DNA of 64,000 nt, from assembly GCA_040544425.1 (NCBI GenBank), contig JBEONO010000011.1:1-64000 (forward strand), given 5' to 3'. Below, piece after piece: positions 16,389 to 26,081 of the stretch (position 1 is its first letter; the number at the start of each line of letters is the position of its first letter). Origin of the DNA: Solimicrobium sp040544425. Lineage in GTDB: Bacteria > Pseudomonadota > Gammaproteobacteria > Burkholderiales > Burkholderiaceae_D. The notes below the pieces were generated by a model. That model made no database searches, was not told the DNA's origin, and was given only the letters and a program-made list of their open reading frames with translations. The position numbers and the translations under genes are program-made.

Positions 16389-17156
16389 ATGACCCCTATT
16401 TCATCGTCAACCAGTTCGTTTGCACCAACCAGCGCGACCCCGTTCACTGATTTTTCCCGGGAACTCAACTCTGCAAGCTGTCTGCCCAGTGTTCTATTCT
16501 GCGAAAAGAACCAGGAAAACTTGAAGGCGATTTTGGCCAGTAAAAACGCCAACACCCGCCAGACTGCGCGCATTTTCGAAGTCTGTTTCAAATACCGGAG
16601 TCAAGGTGAATTGAACAAGGCAATAAAAGAGATCGTTGCTGCCGGTGGATCTGTCGAGATATCTGACCATGTGCGGCAGATGCTGCGAGATCTCGGCATT
16701 GACGTGATACAGAACCCGGACGAGACGATCGAATTAACGCGCTTTGTGGCCGTAATTCAGTCATCACAGCGAGCAGCCGAAATAGACACGGTTGTATCGT
16801 CATTTTTGCCAGGCAGTCTCGTCCTAATCGTAGAAGATTACGACGCACAAATTAGAATCTGCCCGGCCAATTCCGGGCCAATTTCTGAAATGTTTTTTGC
16901 TGGTGGGAGCGCAAGGGAATCTGTCAAATCAGCGGCCCGCGAACAAAACCAAGCCAAATATTTGCGCACCTTCGAATTTCTCAGTCAAAATCTCCGAGGC
17001 ATTGGATGCGTCGGCGTTAATCGGAAACACGGTCTTAAAGAACTATCCACGCACGCCCCCAAACCGAGCCCGCCGAGATTCAAATCGCCGCTTAACATCA
17101 TTGAGGCGCATCAACTAAGTCAACAAAAGCAATCAATTTCCCAATTAAAAATTTGA
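16389..17156 (+). CDS. Unrecognised protein, tandem paralogue 2
   Basis: A 255-residue protein paralogous to the preceding gene through the ELNK helix, the AxxxGxV turn and the FLPGS motif. The N-terminus MTPISSSTSSFAPTSATPF is again Ser/Thr/Pro-rich with no hydrophobic core. The last 60 residues are basic and Pro/Ser/Gln-rich and probably disordered. Neither transmembrane segments nor catalytic motifs are visible. Location and N-terminal composition make it a candidate secreted protein. Confidence 0.6.
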   Translation: MTPISSSTSSFAPTSATPFTDFSRELNSASCLPSVLFCEKNQENLKAILASKNANTRQTARIFEVCFKYRSQGELNKAIKEIVAAGGSVEISDHVRQMLRDLGIDVIQNPDETIELTRFVAVIQSSQRAAEIDTVVSSFLPGSLVLIVEDYDAQIRICPANSGPISEMFFAGGSARESVKSAAREQNQAKYLRTFEFLSQNLRGIGCVGVNRKHGLKELSTHAPKPSPPRFKSPLNIIEAHQLSQQKQSISQLKI

Positions 17157-17369
17157 AGGGTTAATCAATTCGCAGGACCAATTCACTGGGTTATTCATCT
17201 AAACTGTTTCAGCGTTTTTATAAGCGGCAAGAGCCTGACACTGTAATAGGTATCGGCTAGACTGCCAGTAGATTGCCTATTGTGAGCGACATGCCGAAAA
17301 GCATCACCGGCGCAGACAACAACCGAATAACAACTGACTACTGGCCGTCGCCGCGCGAAATTCCACCGT

Positions 17370-19052
17370 CTACACAACCCGAAACACCGGATAGCGTCGC
17401 CATTCCGGTTCCCGATAGCGCTGACAATGCGCAAAAATAAACTGCAACACGGCTTGCTGATCCGACAGTAACTCCGGGTTGTCGCGCCCCCACTGTTCAA
17501 ATAATGAGCGTAAGCCGGGTTCCGTTTCGAGTAGCTCAAGAGCTGTGTCCTCAAAAACATAATCAGAAAAGGTTTCTTTCTTTTCTAAGATGCTGTTAAA
17601 GAACCCCCACCTGAAAAAGCTGTCATGGGCTTGCGGCTCGAGCGTTTCAACCACATAGCGCGATTTGACCTGATCGGTATGAATGAGATAATCACCCGCG
17701 TTGACACGGACTATCTCAGTACGAGACTCCACCTCGACGCCGTCATGGAACATGTGCCCTTCATACGGGGCAGATCGCGTTGTCACATTGCTGACGTGGT
17801 AAGTCTGGACCGATTGAAGTGTCGTCTCCGCCACCCGTTCCATAGCGACCTGATTCCATGCAAGTCTCTGGATCACCTCACGCCATTGTTGGGGAACGAT
17901 GTACGATTTTGCAGCTGGCACAGAAATGTCCGGAACAAAGTGATCGTAATAGTCAATGTCTTTTTCCCATGGTTGATTGCGATCATAGGATAAGCGCTGG
18001 TAATTGCCCAACTTGCTGGGGCTATACACGGCAGCAAATCCGTTGAACCTGAATGTCGAAATGTTTTCGCGATCGACATTCCAGGTCAGCGGCCAGCTTT
18101 GCGGCATTGCACTGCGTGCTGCCTTGCGCAAAGCCTGAATTTCGCTGGCATGCTTGGCCGTGAATTTGACCATGGTTTCCACAAATGCGCGCATGGACTC
18201 GTAGCGGTCTGCAAACGATTTAAGCATATGAGTTTCCGGCATAAACCCGATTGTATGGTTCAAGGCCGCGTAGCCAGTTGAAAACCGCGGCACCTCCAGA
18301 AAATCTTCAATACCGTCGTCAGGCGTTTCCTTGACCGGATTCACATACGGGCAGAATGGCCAACCGCGCCCTTGCATGGTAACTGACACCTCTGGCAGCA
18401 AGATGTCACGAACGAATGCACCGAGAGCGCCACCAAGCTTGTCGGCCTGGGTCTGAATAACCGTCATGGTGTAGCTGTAATCGGCACCGTTCGAGGTATG
18501 GGTATCGACCATCAGATCCGGGTCCCATCCTGCAAAAAATTGATTAAATACTTGCGCGTTCAAACTGTCGCATTTAATAAAATCGCGGTTCAAGTCCAGA
18601 TTCAGGGCATTGCCGCGAAAGCCATGGTTTTCAGGGCCGAGTTGATTTACCCGCGAACTGCTGTTTCGGTTCAGGCACCCATCAACGTTGTAGATGGGGA
18701 TGAACAGGAACACCACATCTTTCAGCGCGGCGCGTAATACCGGGTCGATACAAAAATCGCGCACCAGCGCCATACAGGCGTCGATGCCTTCCGGCTCGCC
18801 CGGATGAATGCCATTGTTATTGAAAAAAACTGGCCGGTTTGCGCGCCTTATTTGCTCCTGATCGAAAACGCCGTCCGCAGTCACAACACCGGCGTGTATC
18901 GGGGTTCCGCCGTCGGACCGGCCAATTTCAAAAAAACGTAATACCGTCGGGTAGCGACCTGCCAGCAGTTGGTAAAAGCTAATGCATTCTTCCCAGGTGG
19001 CCGTCTGATTCCTGTTGCCACATTCGTAGGGAGTGTGTAAATCCTGATTCAT
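17370..19052 (-). CDS. M14-family zinc carboxypeptidase-like protein
   Basis: A 560-residue protein with M14 peptidase marks: HxxE as His83-Pro-Gly-Glu86 in GIHPGEPEG, NLDLNRDF (substrate-binding Asn-Arg), the third zinc ligand His185 in MVDTHTSNGA, and a candidate catalytic Glu273 in PETH. No signal peptide is present, so it is probably cytoplasmic. The C-terminal half (about 300 residues) is an added domain with no known motif. The ATG at 19052 (AGGA 6 nt upstream) is preferred over 19097, which lacks a ribosome site. Confidence 0.82.
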   Translation of the reverse strand: MNQDLHTPYECGNRNQTATWEECISFYQLLAGRYPTVLRFFEIGRSDGGTPIHAGVVTADGVFDQEQIRRANRPVFFNNNGIHPGEPEGIDACMALVRDFCIDPVLRAALKDVVFLFIPIYNVDGCLNRNSSSRVNQLGPENHGFRGNALNLDLNRDFIKCDSLNAQVFNQFFAGWDPDLMVDTHTSNGADYSYTMTVIQTQADKLGGALGAFVRDILLPEVSVTMQGRGWPFCPYVNPVKETPDDGIEDFLEVPRFSTGYAALNHTIGFMPETHMLKSFADRYESMRAFVETMVKFTAKHASEIQALRKAARSAMPQSWPLTWNVDRENISTFRFNGFAAVYSPSKLGNYQRLSYDRNQPWEKDIDYYDHFVPDISVPAAKSYIVPQQWREVIQRLAWNQVAMERVAETTLQSVQTYHVSNVTTRSAPYEGHMFHDGVEVESRTEIVRVNAGDYLIHTDQVKSRYVVETLEPQAHDSFFRWGFFNSILEKKETFSDYVFEDTALELLETEPGLRSLFEQWGRDNPELLSDQQAVLQFIFAHCQRYREPEWRRYPVFRVV

Positions 19053-19262
19053 CGCTGATCCTTTATCGCTTGAGTTGATGACTTTATCGTTTGACATACG
19101 TTTATTAGCATTCGGATCCTGGCAATCTTACTTCCAACTGGCGCGCACCACAAATCTATCTTTTCGCGGCGCATACAATGACTGGCCTGGGCATTAAGGT
19201 TATTCCCAATATAAACCCTCAATTAACTGCTCTAACATGGACTTTTTTTTGGAGTCAACCAC

Positions 19263-19946
19263 ATGCAAAACGAGCCTATGTTAAAAAACAGCGAAATCGA
19301 AAAACATTTGAATGAACTGGCAGTAGCCATGGTTCAGCAAAAAGGACTCCATTTCGCCACCTTCGATGAAGCCCAACACCACATCAAAGAAACCGCCTCC
19401 AATCTACGCGAACTGCTGCAGCAAAGTAGCGTGATGTTTCTGGAAGGCTTGAAACATCTGTCCGAAACCAATCAGCAGCCGGCTGCCTCGATCGCCAAAC
19501 AGCTGTTGGATCACCACCACGATCCAAAAGAAATGGCGAATATTATCGAGACCAAAATCGTCAACAGTAATCAGTCGCTGGAATTTTTCTCTGAAGCTGT
19601 CAACAGCTTTTACGATTGCGGCGACTATAAGCTCGAAGAATGCGTCATTTCTGTCCTGCTGACTTTGTTCCCGCTCGAGCCACAACCGTTTGCCTGCTAC
19701 GGCACGCTGATCTGGCGCAGGGACGGCATCACCGAGGCAGCAAGCTATTACGAAAATATCGTCGATCTGTTTGAGAGCCCGATTCTGGATTATTTCGCTG
19801 CCGATTGCTTCTACAAATCCGGCAACAAGGCTAACGCAAAACGCCTGTTACACCGCGGTTTGGAAAATGCGAAAAAATCACCGGAAATTTATGAAGACAT
19901 CGCACAATTCATTCGAATCGCATTAAAGGAATTTAATCTGGCCTAG
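19263..19946 (+). CDS. SycD/LcrH-like TPR protein (putative type III chaperone)
   Basis: A 227-residue all-helical protein. Residues about 104-205 contain three tandem TPRs whose spacing and wording follow the class II type III translocator chaperones: FYDCGDYKLEECVISVLLTL, then LEPQPFACYGTLIWRRDG, then LDYFAADCFYKSGNKANAKR. Classical SycD/LcrH proteins are about 165 residues; here an extra helical N-terminus of about 60 residues is present. GGAG lies 8 nt before the ATG. It heads a co-directional run with a hairpin membrane protein 45 bp on. No injectisome gene is in the window, so the chaperone role rests on fold resemblance and context. Confidence 0.6.
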   Translation: MQNEPMLKNSEIEKHLNELAVAMVQQKGLHFATFDEAQHHIKETASNLRELLQQSSVMFLEGLKHLSETNQQPAASIAKQLLDHHHDPKEMANIIETKIVNSNQSLEFFSEAVNSFYDCGDYKLEECVISVLLTLFPLEPQPFACYGTLIWRRDGITEAASYYENIVDLFESPILDYFAADCFYKSGNKANAKRLLHRGLENAKKSPEIYEDIAQFIRIALKEFNLA

Positions 19947-19991
19947 GCAGGTTGTGTGGGGCGTCGAAGTAATCAACCAGGAGACAATCGT

Positions 19992-20309
19992 ATGGAATTA
20001 TCCACATTAACCAACCAGTCAAGCGGTTCCAGCGATTCAGACTACGGGACCGGAACATCCGATGATTCTTTCCAGGAGCCTGTGGCCGTAACCCGGGCTT
20101 GTTGCAGCCGCCGCTGCACGATGTTTGTAGGAGGTCTTTTTATTGGTCAGACACTTTTTTATGCCGGCGTACTTTTGTCGGCGCAATCATCCACTCCCGG
20201 AACATCTGCAATGATGGCCTGTGGCGGCGCTATCTCATTGGGCTATCTTGTATATGGTTTTTACAAATTAGCGACCGGTCCGTCGGAACAGCAAGACTTA
20301 CCTGTATGA
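19992..20309 (+). CDS. Small Inc-like hydrophobic-hairpin protein A
   Basis: A 105-residue protein: 35 hydrophilic Ser/Asp/Thr-rich residues, a Cys/Arg patch (TRACCSRRC), then two hydrophobic segments (about 43-62 and 73-93) separated by a ten-residue polar loop (SAQSSTPGTS), and a short polar tail. This bilobed layout without a signal peptide resembles chlamydial Inc proteins. It aligns with the product at 21271-21633 (TR..C..C..F..G...G, P..S...A.GGAI..G). AGGAGA precedes the ATG at 19992. It immediately follows the SycD-like gene. Confidence 0.6.
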   Translation: MELSTLTNQSSGSSDSDYGTGTSDDSFQEPVAVTRACCSRRCTMFVGGLFIGQTLFYAGVLLSAQSSTPGTSAMMACGGAISLGYLVYGFYKLATGPSEQQDLPV

Positions 20310-20316
20310 CACCATA

Positions 20317-21129
20317 ATGTGCCCTAAGACAGGTAGTTCACTAACAGTCTTGTCTGCATTTGTGTTATGTCTTTCGGGCTGCACCGGCGGATCGGATGCG
20401 ATTTATACCGCGCAACCAACAGTGCAGGTTGATCCGGCTTCTCGGGACAAGATAGATCAGGCAATCCAACTTCACCAACAATATGCGGGCAACGACAAAG
20501 GCCTGGTGGCCGCCATTTCCGCTGAATTTCTGGGCACTCCGTACGTAGCAAATACCTTGATCGGGTCACTAGCCGAGCCTGAGCGATTGGTTGTCAATTT
20601 CAATGGGGTCGATTGTTTTACCTATCTGGACTACGTCGCGGCACTGATCAAGTCGGACAGTCCAGCGAGTTTTGAAAATAAGCTGATTGAGATTCGGTAT
20701 AAGGACGGCGCTGTCAGCTTCCTTAACCGCAAGCATTTCTTCACTGACTGGGCTTGGGCTGAGCCAATTAATGCACTTGATGTATCAGCCAAATTAAGTC
20801 CGCGTACTGTGACTGTCGCAAAAACTTTGAATCTAAAAGCTGACGGAAGCGTATTCCTTCCCGGACTAGGTATTACGCAACGTCAAGTGACCTATATCCC
20901 GGCTGAAAACATTGATGACGCCGTCATTGCCCAATTACAAACCGGCGACTACATTGGTATCTATTCCCATGTAGCAGGGCTGGATGTCAGTCACACCGGC
21001 CTCTTCATTCAATCGACAAACGGGCCACAATTCAGGAACGCATCTTCGTTGGCAGTCAACCAAAAAGTGGTTGATTCTGATTTTAAAGCCTATGTTCAAA
21101 AAACGCCTGGAATTGTTGTTCTCCGCTAG
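20317..21129 (+). CDS. DUF1460 lipoprotein, amidase/peptidase-like
   Basis: A 270-residue protein of the DUF1460 (N-acetylmuramoyl-L-alanine amidase-like, NlpC/P60-related) family. FLGTPYVANTLIGS leads to the catalytic Cys100 in FNGVDCFTYLDY, and a candidate catalytic His226 is in DVSHTGLFI. The N-terminus carries a lipobox, LCLSGC, with Cys22 as lipidation site, so it should sit in the outer or inner membrane and act on peptidoglycan peptides. It starts 7 bp after hairpin protein A, implying coupling. Confidence 0.8.
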   Translation: MCPKTGSSLTVLSAFVLCLSGCTGGSDAIYTAQPTVQVDPASRDKIDQAIQLHQQYAGNDKGLVAAISAEFLGTPYVANTLIGSLAEPERLVVNFNGVDCFTYLDYVAALIKSDSPASFENKLIEIRYKDGAVSFLNRKHFFTDWAWAEPINALDVSAKLSPRTVTVAKTLNLKADGSVFLPGLGITQRQVTYIPAENIDDAVIAQLQTGDYIGIYSHVAGLDVSHTGLFIQSTNGPQFRNASSLAVNQKVVDSDFKAYVQKTPGIVVLR

Positions 21130-21270
21130 ACCCAGCAAAACCCAAGATCCAATAACGTAACAGCAAAGTTGCAGCAATGTCCGACGATACGTCGTGCCAT
21201 GGAACTAATTCATGTCGCATGAGATCAATTCGGGCACGCGAGACTGAACTCACGATCAATTTGGACCGCA

Positions 21271-21633
21271 ATGCTTTTGTTGAAAGCGATTACCATGAAA
21301 CCCGAAACAACCTGTATTTTTAAAGATCAGCGCTCCAGCTATGCCAGAATGGAAATTACATCTGACCCTCAATTGAAATCTGCCGAATCACCGGACCCGC
21401 ATGATCTGACGCGCAACGCCAAAAAATGTCGTGCCTGTGCCGTTTTTTCGACCGGAATGGTCGGGTTGGGCTTTTTGATTTGCGGCGCATTTGCCCATAA
21501 TACCGGCGCTGCGCCACAAATTTCAACGTCACTCCTGGCGACCGGCGGTGCGATAGTCGCCGGTTCTATCTTGACGGCGTTTTGTTGCGTATCCAAAGGC
21601 TTAATCGAACCCCAGTCAGAAATCGAGTTATAA
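21271..21633 (+). CDS. Small Inc-like hydrophobic-hairpin protein B
   Basis: A 120-residue protein (112 if it starts at ATG 21295, MKPETTCIF). A hydrophilic N-terminal part with a Cys/Lys patch (NAKKCRAC) is followed by two hydrophobic segments, VFSTGMVGLGFLICGAFA and SLLATGGAIVAGSILTAFC, split by a polar loop, and an acidic tail. It is a paralogue of protein A and shares layout with the protein at 32326. Neither start has a strong ribosome site. No signal peptide. Confidence 0.55.
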   Translation: MLLLKAITMKPETTCIFKDQRSSYARMEITSDPQLKSAESPDPHDLTRNAKKCRACAVFSTGMVGLGFLICGAFAHNTGAAPQISTSLLATGGAIVAGSILTAFCCVSKGLIEPQSEIEL

Positions 21634-21651
21634 CTGCAGATCGCCCGCGCC

Positions 21652-24423
21652 TTATCCGCTATTGCGCAATCCAGCAGCCACGCCATTAATGGTCAAATGG
21701 ATTCCACGTCGCACCCGCTCATCCTGATCACCATGTCTAAAGCGATTGAGCAATTCCACCTGCACGTGATTGAGCGGTGAAATATACGGAAAGCGGTTGC
21801 GGATCGAGCGTTGCAGGGCAGGATTGGTCGCCAGCAATTCGGTCTGTCCAGTTATCGCTTTGAGTGCCGACAAGGTCGCTGCATGGCCATCGCAGATGCG
21901 CGTGAAGATGGTCGTGCGCAACTGCTCGTCTTTCACCAAATCCGCGTAGCGACTGGCAATACTCAAATCACTTTTCGCCAGCACCATTTCCATATTCGAT
22001 AACAGTGTCGTGAAAAACGGCCAGTCGCGATACATCTCTTGCAGCAGCGACAGACCGTTCTCGGGATCTGCCTTCAAGTACGCCTGCACCGCAGCGCCGA
22101 ATCCGAACCAACCTGGCAGCATCAGACGACATTGCGACCAACTGAATACCCAAGGGATGGCGCGCAAGTCTTCAATCGCGGTGGTTTTCTTGCGCGATGC
22201 CGGGCGACTACCAATATTCAATCCGGCGATTTCAGAAATCACGGTCGATTCCCAAAAGTATTGTTCAAATCCCTTGGTCTCATAGACCAGATTACGATAG
22301 GCGGCAAATGCCTGATCTGATAAAGCATCCATGCAGGCCAAGAACGCCGGTTTCGGTGGTGTTTCAACTTCAGACAGCAGGCTCGCCTCCAGCGTGGCCG
22401 CGGCCAGCACTTCCAGATTGCTGCGACCGACTTCAGGATTCGCATACTTGGTCGTGATAACTTCACCCTGCTCAGTCAGACGGATCTGCCCCTGCACGGC
22501 TCCCGCCGGTTGCGCCAGAATAGCCTGATAGCTCGGTCCTCCACCGCGGCCGACCGAACCGCCACGGCCATGGAATAAGCGCAAGCGCACATTCTTTTCA
22601 GCGAATACATCAATCAGTGCTAACTCGGCTTTATATAATTCCCATCCGGAGGTCAGAAAGCCACCGTCCTTGTTACTGTCCGAATAGCCAAGCATGACTT
22701 CCTGAGCATTGTCCCGGCTTGGCAGCAGGCGTGCATACTCTGGCACGCTCAGCAATTGCTGCATCACTGTCGCGCTGTTGCGCAAGTCAGCAATGGTTTC
22801 AAACAGCGGAATAATATTCACGTCCAGGCGCGCCTCATTGGGATGGAGCAGCCCGGCTTCTTTCAGAATCACTGCCAGTTCCAGCAGATCGGAGACGCTG
22901 TCGGTCTTGGAGATGATGCAGTTTGGCACTGCCGCCTTACCATAGCGCTCTTGCGCCACGCGCGCTGCACGGTAGATCGACAATTCCGACTGGGTCTCTT
23001 CCGAGTAAGTCAAATAGGGAGAGGCGAGCGGCCGTGCTGAGCTGATTTCCTCGATCAACAGAGCCACCCGGTGCGATTCGTCCAGATCCAGATAGCGACA
23101 ACCTGGATTGGCTGCAGCCATCAGCTCGGCGATGACGCGTTCATGTACATCCGAGTTTTGGCGCAAATCGATCGGTGCCAGAGAAAATCCAAACACATCG
23201 ACGGCCCGACGCAGGTGGCGCAAACGACCGCGCGCCAGACCGGCCGAACCGTTGGAAATCAGGGAACGATGCACAATCGCCAGATCGGCCGACAACTGAT
23301 CCGGATTTTCATAAGGCTTGGCCGGTCCCGTTGGATGGATCAAGGGTTCATCGCTGAGCAACTCATGGAACGTCGCGGCCAGGCGAGCATACATGCCGGT
23401 AATGGCGCGGCGATACGGTTCATCCGAACGGTGCACCGAATGGTCGGGCGACTGATCCGCAAGAGCAGTCAATTCCGCAGAAACACTGACCAGCAATTGA
23501 GCCACTGACAGTTGCGCGCCGAGCGCATGCAATTCACCCAGATAGAAACGCAAAACGCGCGCACATTGCCTGGTCAGGGTTTGCTCCAGCACCGACGCGG
23601 TGACGAAGGGATTACCATCCCGGTCACCACCGATCCAGCTGCCGATTTTAAAGAAACTCGGGACTTCGACCGCTTCAGCTTCGCTGCTGCCAAGGATATC
23701 TTCCAGTCCGGCATACAGGTGCGGCAGCTCATTCAAGAAGGTGTAATCGTAAAAGGTCAGGCCGTTCTCAACTTCATCAAGGACCGACAATTTGGAACTG
23801 CGGATCATGCGCGTTTGCCACAAGGTCAGCACTTCGCGTTGCAGCGCCTCTTCGTTATCCTTGAATTCCTGCGGGGTCAAATGAATGCGGTCGCGTTCGT
23901 TCAACAAACGGCCGATCATCATCTGGCAATTCAAGATACTCTTGCGCTGCACCTCGGTTGGATGTGCAGTAAGTACCGGGCTGACCAGGGCAGTTTTAAA
24001 AAACTCCATCAACTGCGCTGTGGTGAATCCGCGCTCCTTTAAGGTATTGATGGTGTTGGCCAGGCTGCCCTGCTGCGGCGCCGAACCGGCAATCAGGTGC
24101 GCGCGCGTGCGGCGGATCTGATGCTGGTCTTCAGCTATATTGCTCAAATGTGAAAAGTAACTGAATGCCCGTACCAGCTTGACCATCTGATCAATGCTCA
24201 GGCTGTTCAACATGGCCTCGAAATCGTGTTTGCCCTGCAAATCCTGATCGCGCCCAAAACGAATCGAGTTTTGGCGCACCTGTTCGATCAAATCAAAAAT
24301 CACCTCGCCATGTTGGTTGCGCACGGTGTCGCCCAAAATACGTCCAAGCCGGCGAATATCCTCGCGTAAGCGTTGATCTTGATCTTCGTTGTTCGTGCTG
24401 ATAGATTTGACTGAATAGTTCAT
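21652..24423 (-). CDS. ppc: Phosphoenolpyruvate carboxylase
   Basis: A 923-residue enzyme that makes oxaloacetate from phosphoenolpyruvate and bicarbonate to refill the TCA cycle. Catalytic marks are VLTAHPTEVQRKSIL (active-site His) and the FHGRGGSVGRGGGP loop with the essential Arg, followed by the GEVITTKYANP segment. The C-terminus RFPYISPLNHVQVELL and TINGVAAGLRNSG is the standard end. Full length. Its 3' end faces the hairpin protein B gene with an 18-bp gap. Confidence 0.97.
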   Translation of the reverse strand: MNYSVKSISTNNEDQDQRLREDIRRLGRILGDTVRNQHGEVIFDLIEQVRQNSIRFGRDQDLQGKHDFEAMLNSLSIDQMVKLVRAFSYFSHLSNIAEDQHQIRRTRAHLIAGSAPQQGSLANTINTLKERGFTTAQLMEFFKTALVSPVLTAHPTEVQRKSILNCQMMIGRLLNERDRIHLTPQEFKDNEEALQREVLTLWQTRMIRSSKLSVLDEVENGLTFYDYTFLNELPHLYAGLEDILGSSEAEAVEVPSFFKIGSWIGGDRDGNPFVTASVLEQTLTRQCARVLRFYLGELHALGAQLSVAQLLVSVSAELTALADQSPDHSVHRSDEPYRRAITGMYARLAATFHELLSDEPLIHPTGPAKPYENPDQLSADLAIVHRSLISNGSAGLARGRLRHLRRAVDVFGFSLAPIDLRQNSDVHERVIAELMAAANPGCRYLDLDESHRVALLIEEISSARPLASPYLTYSEETQSELSIYRAARVAQERYGKAAVPNCIISKTDSVSDLLELAVILKEAGLLHPNEARLDVNIIPLFETIADLRNSATVMQQLLSVPEYARLLPSRDNAQEVMLGYSDSNKDGGFLTSGWELYKAELALIDVFAEKNVRLRLFHGRGGSVGRGGGPSYQAILAQPAGAVQGQIRLTEQGEVITTKYANPEVGRSNLEVLAAATLEASLLSEVETPPKPAFLACMDALSDQAFAAYRNLVYETKGFEQYFWESTVISEIAGLNIGSRPASRKKTTAIEDLRAIPWVFSWSQCRLMLPGWFGFGAAVQAYLKADPENGLSLLQEMYRDWPFFTTLLSNMEMVLAKSDLSIASRYADLVKDEQLRTTIFTRICDGHAATLSALKAITGQTELLATNPALQRSIRNRFPYISPLNHVQVELLNRFRHGDQDERVRRGIHLTINGVAAGLRNSG

Positions 24424-24524
24424 AGGATAAGTTAAATTTTGCGCCAGACCATCCAGCGCTCATGGTTGCCAAACACAGCGATTGAATCCGTTTCCGGACC
24501 GTCTTCGATGCACACTAAATCGGA

Positions 24525-26081
24525 TCAATAGTTAAAAAAATCCCAGGCCTGAATCAACACCACGCCCGCAAAAAAACCGCCAACAAACCACATCACAATT
24601 CGTAATAGCAAATTAGTGCGCCGTTGTTCTTCCAATAGCTGGGCCATCATCACCGATTCATTCGGTTCGGCAATCTTGCTCAAGGCCTGATATACCAGGC
24701 GCGGTAACTGCGGCATGATATGAGCAAAGCGCGGTGCTTCGGTCTTGACGTTTTCTAAAAACCCCTGCCAGCCTATCTGCTGCGCCATCCATTTTTCGAG
24801 ATACGGTTTGGCAGTCTTCCATAAATCCAGTTCAGGATCCAGCTGACGGCCCAGGCCTTCAATATTGAGCAAGGTCTTTTGCAGCAAAACCAGTTGCGGC
24901 TGGACTTCGACATTGAAACGACGCGAAGTCTGAAACAGGCGCAACAACACCAGGCCAAACGAGATGTCTTTCAGAGGGCGATCAAAAATCGGCTCACAAC
25001 AGGCGCGCACCGCCGATTCCAATTCGTCGACCCGGGTGTCTTTGGGTGCCCAGCCGGATTCAATGTGGGCCTGCGCCACGCGTTTGTAATCACGTCTGAA
25101 AAACGCCAGAAAGTTTTGCGATAAATAATCTTTGTCAAAATCATTCAAGGTACCGACAATACCAAAATCCAGGGCTATATAACGGCCGAAAGTGGCCGGC
25201 TCGGTCGAGACCATGATATTTCCGGGATGCATATCCGCATGGAAAAACCCGTCACGAAAAATCTGGGTAAAAAATATTTCGATACCGTCGCGCGACAGCT
25301 TGGACAAATCCACTCCGGCAGCACGCAATTGATCGATCTGGGATATCGGAATACCCTTCATGCGCTCCATCACAATCACGGAATTGCTGCAATACTCCCA
25401 CAACATTTCCGGCACCAGCAGCAGGTCTGAATCGCTGAAGTTACGGCGCAACTGACTGGCATTGGCTGCCTCGCGCAATAAATCGAGTTCATCATGCAAA
25501 TATTTATCGAACTCACCCACTACTTCTTTGGGCTTCAAACGCTTGCCGTCGGACCAGATCCATTCCAGGATATCCGCGGCCACATGCATCAAGGCCACGT
25601 CTTGATCAATGCTTTTTTTCATGCCTGGGCGTAGCACTTTCACCGCCACTTCACGACCGCTTTTCAGGACCGCGAAATGGACTTGCGCGATTGAGGCCGA
25701 TGCCACCGGCACACGATCAAATTCGGCAAACAGTTGGTCTGGGTGTGCGCCAAGGGATTTGATGATTTGCGCAATGGCCAGGTCGCTGTCAAATGGTGGA
25801 ACGCGATCCTGCAGTTTGGCCAGTTCATCTGCGATATCGGGCGGCATCAAGTCGCGCCGGGTTGACAGCACCTGACCAAATTTGACAAAAATCGGACCCA
25901 ACTCTTCCAGTGCGCAACGTAAGCGCTGGCCGCGCGGCGCGCTCAGATCACGCCAGAACAACATCAACTCTAACGCCCGGACAACGCGTGCCACACCCAG
26001 ACTGGAGAAAGCAATTTCGTCCAAACCATAGCGGGCCGTCACTGAAAATATTTTTAACAGCCGAAAAAATTTTGAAATCAT
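24525..26081 (-). CDS. ubiB: Ubiquinone biosynthesis kinase-like protein UbiB
   Basis: A 518-residue atypical kinase of the ABC1/ADCK family needed for ubiquinone synthesis. The family-specific KxGQ motif is in FVKFGQVLSTRRDLMP, the ATP lysine in VAVKVLRPG, the catalytic loop in HADMHPGNIM and the metal-binding Asp in ALDFGIVGTL. The C-terminus has a hydrophobic anchor (LLLRIVMWFVGGFFAGVVLI), as in other UbiB. It overlaps ubiJ by 4 nt and completes the ubiE-ubiJ-ubiB operon. Confidence 0.95.
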   Translation of the reverse strand: MISKFFRLLKIFSVTARYGLDEIAFSSLGVARVVRALELMLFWRDLSAPRGQRLRCALEELGPIFVKFGQVLSTRRDLMPPDIADELAKLQDRVPPFDSDLAIAQIIKSLGAHPDQLFAEFDRVPVASASIAQVHFAVLKSGREVAVKVLRPGMKKSIDQDVALMHVAADILEWIWSDGKRLKPKEVVGEFDKYLHDELDLLREAANASQLRRNFSDSDLLLVPEMLWEYCSNSVIVMERMKGIPISQIDQLRAAGVDLSKLSRDGIEIFFTQIFRDGFFHADMHPGNIMVSTEPATFGRYIALDFGIVGTLNDFDKDYLSQNFLAFFRRDYKRVAQAHIESGWAPKDTRVDELESAVRACCEPIFDRPLKDISFGLVLLRLFQTSRRFNVEVQPQLVLLQKTLLNIEGLGRQLDPELDLWKTAKPYLEKWMAQQIGWQGFLENVKTEAPRFAHIMPQLPRLVYQALSKIAEPNESVMMAQLLEEQRRTNLLLRIVMWFVGGFFAGVVLIQAWDFFNY

